DNA of 9,027 nt from Oligoflexales bacterium (lineage in GTDB: Bacteria > Bdellovibrionota_B > Oligoflexia > Oligoflexales > CACXFL01). The translations under genes were made by a program, and so were the position numbers. The stretch lies in NCBI GenBank assembly GCA_028282865.1, contig JANQHA010000042.1:1-9027 (forward strand). Reading direction: 5' to 3'. The notes under the pieces were generated by a model. That model searched no databases. It was not told where the DNA came from and saw nothing but the letters and a program-made list of their open reading frames with translations. Numbering within the stretch: the first letter of the stretch is position 1; every line of letters starts with the position of its first letter. This document shows, piece by piece, positions 5,937 through 9,027 of this stretch.

Positions 5937-7508
5937 TTAATTTTCCGTCTTAGACCCTGTAAAATCGGCAACAGCCGAATAAATGATCGTATCCCTGCTA
6001 TCCTCCTCACGATTATATTCGCTTGTGCTTGCTACCAGCTCAACAACGCCATCTTTAAGGAGTTTCAAGCTACCATTCGAACCTTTGATGTTTTCCCCAA
6101 GATCAGGTGTCACACATTGGAGACTGCCTTCAAGGAGTCGGGTCTCACAAATCATTCCCGACCGACCGACGGTGTAGATTTTAGTCTGGTCATTAGACCA
6201 GATCATTGCTGACCAAGTTACACTAAACTTTGGATCAGGTCCTTGCGATATCTTATAAAACTTTTGCTCACCAGAACCACTCCACTTGACAAAGAAGAAG
6301 TTAGCAACATCAGAGGAACGCAAATATTCAAGCATACCAATGCTTTCACCCTGCGCGGACAAAAGCTTAGACTTCCACATCGCGGTAAAACCCTCTGGAT
6401 GAGTGACCGTTCTGGTCTTGACCCGCTTCTTCTCATCCATGTTATAGACAGAAAACACTTGATCTCTAGTCATATGTTGGAAGTTCGCAGCGACACTTAG
6501 TTCCGCCGTCTGCTCGTTGTAGCTCGCCTCGATAAGTGGACCAATTCCGAAATCTTTATCCTTCTCGGGGATAGGAGGAGAAAAGTTTTCTAACTCTCTT
6601 TCAAGCACATCAAGTGAAAGGTCCCCGGTCGGTGTCTCGCGAAAAAGCAAAAGGATATATGGCGAAAGCTCTTTTGCAGCATCATCCTTACGTCGGAGCC
6701 GCACCAGTATAAAATGGTCTTTGGTCAAATCCTCACCATAAACCATCTTTATATGGCTACCTCGCATGTCATAGGACTCTGCAATATCATCAGGAATTGC
6801 CATATTCTTAACCGCATACTCAGGCGACCAAACACCATTATCTGTAAGTCGGAAGAACTCTTTATGAGCAATCCGTCCGTTTTCTTGTCGAATCAATTTG
6901 TCATAATAATAGATACCTTTTCCATCCCTCTCCTTGGAAATCCGATAAACTTCTATCCCTTGCGGCATTTGTGGACCAGGAGTTGGTGGAGGAGCCGTTT
7001 GCTCTCGATATTCCTTGTAGAGATGACGTGTTGACTCGACCGTCACCTCATTTTTGACAATCGTTATGGTCGATAAATCAATAGTTAAAGTTCTCGTCTC
7101 GTCAAAGCCTTCCCAGCCTCCCAAGACAACCTTCACCAAGCTGTCACCATAAGGGTAAACGAAAATAGTTCGGAAGTTTACTGGGTAGACGTTCGTCTCA
7201 ACTCCATCAGCCACGTTAACGGGTGTCTCATCGCCCCACTCCGCAGTTGCATACGCTTTCTTAAAGTAAGCAAGTTTATTACTACGAAGAACAAACTTGT
7301 AGCGACTGCCATCCTTTGCCTCGATAACCCCACCATGTAAGTGCCTGAATAGGTTGATGTCTACATCATTATCTGGACTTTCAGGCTCCGCGAAGCGTGA
7401 AATAATCTCAACCTGACTGGTCGGTTCCGACAGAGTTGATGCTAAAGAATAATTCTGTGCCCATGAGAAAAACAGGATAATCGAAAGCCTTAAATAAGAT
7501 AATTTCAT
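5937..7508 (-). CDS. Secreted protein of unknown function, 523 residues
   Basis: Family not recognised. Residues 1-23 are a Sec signal peptide (MKLSYLR, hydrophobic core, likely cleavage after SLA), so the product should be exported to the periplasm or beyond. It appears to have two parts: residues 30-165, a beta-rich domain (for example FRTIFVYPYGDSLVKVVLGG), and 185-523. They are joined by a proline-rich linker at 170-184 (TAPPPTPGPQMPQG). The second part carries WS-N-D and Y-V-G type turns, such as WSAMIWSNDQTKIYTVG at 432-448, hinting at beta-propeller-like repeats (inference). The only cysteines, 454 and 465, could form one disulphide. No catalytic motif was seen. The ATG at 7508 has a very strong ribosome binding site, GGAGGAG at 7523-7517, eight bases upstream. 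It is followed by its own terminator, so it is probably monocistronic. Confidence 0.85.
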   Translation of the reverse strand: MKLSYLRLSIILFFSWAQNYSLASTLSEPTSQVEIISRFAEPESPDNDVDINLFRHLHGGVIEAKDGSRYKFVLRSNKLAYFKKAYATAEWGDETPVNVADGVETNVYPVNFRTIFVYPYGDSLVKVVLGGWEGFDETRTLTIDLSTITIVKNEVTVESTRHLYKEYREQTAPPPTPGPQMPQGIEVYRISKERDGKGIYYYDKLIRQENGRIAHKEFFRLTDNGVWSPEYAVKNMAIPDDIAESYDMRGSHIKMVYGEDLTKDHFILVRLRRKDDAAKELSPYILLLFRETPTGDLSLDVLERELENFSPPIPEKDKDFGIGPLIEASYNEQTAELSVAANFQHMTRDQVFSVYNMDEKKRVKTRTVTHPEGFTAMWKSKLLSAQGESIGMLEYLRSSDVANFFFVKWSGSGEQKFYKISQGPDPKFSVTWSAMIWSNDQTKIYTVGRSGMICETRLLEGSLQCVTPDLGENIKGSNGSLKLLKDGVVELVASTSEYNREEDSRDTIIYSAVADFTGSKTEN

Positions 7509-7586
7509 TAGTGCGACTCCTCCACTGTTTATGTCTTAGATACCGGAAAACTATCCGACTAGTATCACTTGCCATTACGAGGAGCA

Positions 7587-7615
7587 ATTATAAAAATAGG
7601 AAATGTGTAGCACCT
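7587..7615 (-). promoter_or_regulatory. Weak candidate promoter for the 523-residue protein gene
   Basis: A perfect TATAAT lies on the minus strand at 7592-7587, about 79 bases before the start codon. The -35 position at 17-base spacing (7615-7610, AGGTGC) is poor, and the box overlaps the T-rich tail of the upstream terminator. It would give a leader of roughly 70 bases. Confidence 0.28.
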
Positions 7616-7625
7616 TTGCTACGCA
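7590..7625 (-). terminator. Rho-independent terminator of the 7654-8463 lipoprotein gene
   Basis: On the minus strand TGCGTAGC (7625-7618) pairs with GCTACACA (7611-7604): 8 bp with one G-T pair and a 6-base loop. TTTCCTATTTTTAT follows. It lies about 28 bases after the stop codon. Confidence 0.68.
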
Positions 7626-7653
7626 GCAATTTGTAGGCTTACTCGTCCCGCGA

Positions 7654-8463
7654 CTACAACCCTAAAGTCCATCCCGCTTCTTCAATGATATCATCATACA
7701 AGCTTAACCCAGCCCAAACCCTTCGACCTTTATAAGTACCGTACCCAATGATGACGACTACTACATCGACCTCCTCCGGACGCTCGACGCTAGTATCCTT
7801 AATATAGCCTAGTGAGCCTAGATAATTTTCATTGAAATCGATGCCTACCTCAATTGGTATGGCCTTAACGACTCTTTCTCTAACTTTGCCCGAAACCACT
7901 TCTCTGATAGTTAGTTTTTCTCTAGCTTTACCTAAAACCACCGTCCTATTTAAATCATTAGGTTTACCTATATCGTCATCTTCAACTTTAAAAATCTGAA
8001 AGTAATGATAGGGCTTTTTTAAGTCCGATAGTGCCACAATATAAGGCCTACTGCGATCAGCAAGCCTCACACCATTGACATGGTTAGGAAAAAGATCGGG
8101 TCCTTTGTCTAGCTCCACAAGCATAATAGGATATTTTGGATGGGACATTTTTATAGTCCCGATTTCTTTGTTATTTTTGTTCCTGATTCTGTCACCAAGT
8201 TTTGGCTGTTCAAACGGACCGTGGGTAAACATTAAGCGAGGATGGCCATCATGAAAAACTCCGGTTGCTTGGCTTTTTCTCTGAACGCCATCTCCGTCCT
8301 TGAAGTAAATTAATTCCCCCGATCTAAAACCGATATCCTGATCCTGAGCACCCATTTGACTCACAGCAGATGAGGTATTGCTGCGAGACCTGCAGCCTTC
8401 TATCATGCAAAGGGTTGATATCAAAATTATGCCGTTAAAAGCCATCCGTGCGCTTATTTTCAT
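7654..8463 (-). CDS. Putative lipoprotein, unknown function, 269 residues
   Basis: Family not recognised. The N-terminus has a basic start, a hydrophobic segment (about 8-21) and the lipobox-like MIEGC, giving Cys24 as the probable lipidation site. Glu at position -2 is unusual but tolerable. A short Ser/Gln-rich tether (25-42) follows, then a globular part of about 225 residues that looks beta-rich. Segments such as GELIYFKDGDG (49-59) and KLGDRIRNKNNKEIG (88-102) followed by YPIMLVELDKGPDL resemble small barrel modules (inference). The mature part has no cysteine other than Cys24 and no enzyme motif was seen. The ATG at 8463 is supported by AGGAG (8476-8472) eight bases upstream and by a good promoter at 8520-8492. 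It ends in its own terminator. Probably an envelope-anchored structural or binding protein, but the role is not determinable. Confidence 0.83.
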   Translation of the reverse strand: MKISARMAFNGIILISTLCMIEGCRSRSNTSSAVSQMGAQDQDIGFRSGELIYFKDGDGVQRKSQATGVFHDGHPRLMFTHGPFEQPKLGDRIRNKNNKEIGTIKMSHPKYPIMLVELDKGPDLFPNHVNGVRLADRSRPYIVALSDLKKPYHYFQIFKVEDDDIGKPNDLNRTVVLGKAREKLTIREVVSGKVRERVVKAIPIEVGIDFNENYLGSLGYIKDTSVERPEEVDVVVVIIGYGTYKGRRVWAGLSLYDDIIEEAGWTLGL

Positions 8464-8491
8464 ATTACGAACTCCTATTTTTTGTATTCAA

Positions 8492-8520
8492 ATGATATAT
8501 ACGATCTTCTTAGAGTTCAA
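8492..8520 (-). promoter_or_regulatory. Sigma-70-type promoter for the 7654-8463 lipoprotein
   Basis: On the minus strand TTGAAC (8520-8515), a 17-base spacer and TATCAT (8497-8492) match consensus at four and five of six positions. Ideal spacing and a predicted leader of about 22 bases that includes the ribosome binding site make this the most convincing promoter in the window. Confidence 0.55.
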
Positions 8521-8577
8521 GGGTATATAAAAAAGCTAAAATGATGAGGCACAATATTTTGACCGAGAATCCGTATG

Positions 8578-9027
8578 CTACCAATCAGTTGTAGGACTAC
8601 AATGCCCACCAGTAGAGAAACTGTTTTCCTCACTTTGCTCTCCAAAGAAATCGCCTAGGTAGTATTGCCTAAATTTTTCGTAATAAGACTTTACTTCTCC
8701 GTTGGGATACATGATCGATGAAGGTATGCATTCTTCTCCATTAGCACCGTCAATATAAACCTTTCGCCACGCATCATTATGACCTTTTTTAAATATACAG
8801 TGCCCAAGCTCATGGAAAACCAACTGCTCTTTTGCAAACTCAGATGAAGATTTCCAATAGCTTCTACTAACCTCTAAAACGATCATTCCGGTATAAGACT
8901 TCACACAGGAACCAGCAACATCACCATTCAGACGATCCGAAAAATCTGCAGAGATATATTTTTTTATATCTTTATGACTCCTTTGCTCAAACCTTCGAAT
9001 AAATGGCTCAATATCGGGATGCACATA
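8578..9027 (-). CDS. Putative zinc metalloprotease with HELGH motif (5'-partial)
   Basis: Likely zinc-dependent peptidase, or a protein with that fold. Numbering from the in-frame GTG at 9024: HELGH at 71-75 supplies two zinc-ligand histidines and the catalytic Glu72, and His82 in KKGHND is a candidate third ligand. SSIMYPNGE at 102-110, with Met105, resembles the Met-turn of metzincins. The HELGH-to-His spacing is six residues, not the five of classical metzincins. Cys40, Cys76, Cys99 and Cys142 may form disulphides, which suits an exported protein. The frame is open to the window end and GTG 9024 has no visible ribosome binding site, so the N-terminus, perhaps with a signal or lipobox, is missing. 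VHPDIEPFIRRFEQ looks internal. No clear terminator follows; only a T-rich stretch lies about 35-60 bases past the stop. A metal-binding peptidase-like domain is likely; the substrate is unknown. Confidence 0.75.
   Translation of the reverse strand, partial: YVHPDIEPFIRRFEQRSHKDIKKYISADFSDRLNGDVAGSCVKSYTGMIVLEVSRSYWKSSSEFAKEQLVFHELGHCIFKKGHNDAWRKVYIDGANGEECIPSSIMYPNGEVKSYYEKFRQYYLGDFFGEQSEENSFSTGGHCSPTTDW

Noticed and set aside
5868..6212. Plus-strand 114-codon frame overlapping the end of the 523-residue protein gene
   Set aside because: It overlaps a well-supported secreted-protein gene on the other strand and its terminator. It has no ribosome binding site and no coherent protein features.

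Overview
The window is a 9,027-base stretch of a bacterial chromosome with mid-to-low G+C. It carries six clear protein genes, two of them cut by the window edges, plus possible small or decayed coding in one intergenic gap. The lipid-modification signals, Sec signal peptides and MurA imply a peptidoglycan-making, probably Gram-negative host. The many small, poorly conserved lipoproteins and exported proteins beside a long SNF2 helicase fit Bdellovibrionota/Oligoflexia-type or deltaproteobacterial-type bacteria. That placement is an inference from gene style; no rRNA or other marker is present.

Left third (1-3909, plus strand): the C-terminal bulk of a SNF2-family helicase-like ATPase with all main motifs intact, then a complete MurA-type enolpyruvyl transferase for the first committed step of peptidoglycan synthesis. 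The MurA catalytic-loop cysteine is replaced by aspartate (Asp117), the natural state linked to fosfomycin insensitivity in mycobacteria and chlamydiae. Several other signatures place it away from textbook MurA.

Middle (3910-5936): a minus-strand lipoprotein converges on murA. It has a charged coiled-coil segment and a C-terminal CX6C-X10-CX6C cysteine pattern. A small secreted cysteine-containing protein diverges from it, and the 218-base gap between them holds plausible promoters in both directions. The next 578 bases have no confident gene. They hold a strong hairpin, a 53-codon minus-strand frame that reads like the C-terminus of a lost gene, and a possible 43-residue mini-lipoprotein frame.

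Right part (5937-9027, minus strand): three exported or probably exported proteins in a row. These are a 523-residue Sec-secreted protein of unknown function, a 269-residue lipoprotein, and the C-terminal part of a zinc-metalloprotease-like protein (HELGH plus a later His and an SIMYP Met-turn-like motif). The first two are each followed by a hairpin terminator, so they look like separate transcription units.

Nothing here forms a recognised multi-gene system. No tRNA, rRNA, CRISPR array, complete insertion sequence or attachment site was found. The region is best read as two conserved housekeeping-type genes next to a run of lineage-specific cell-envelope or secreted proteins.
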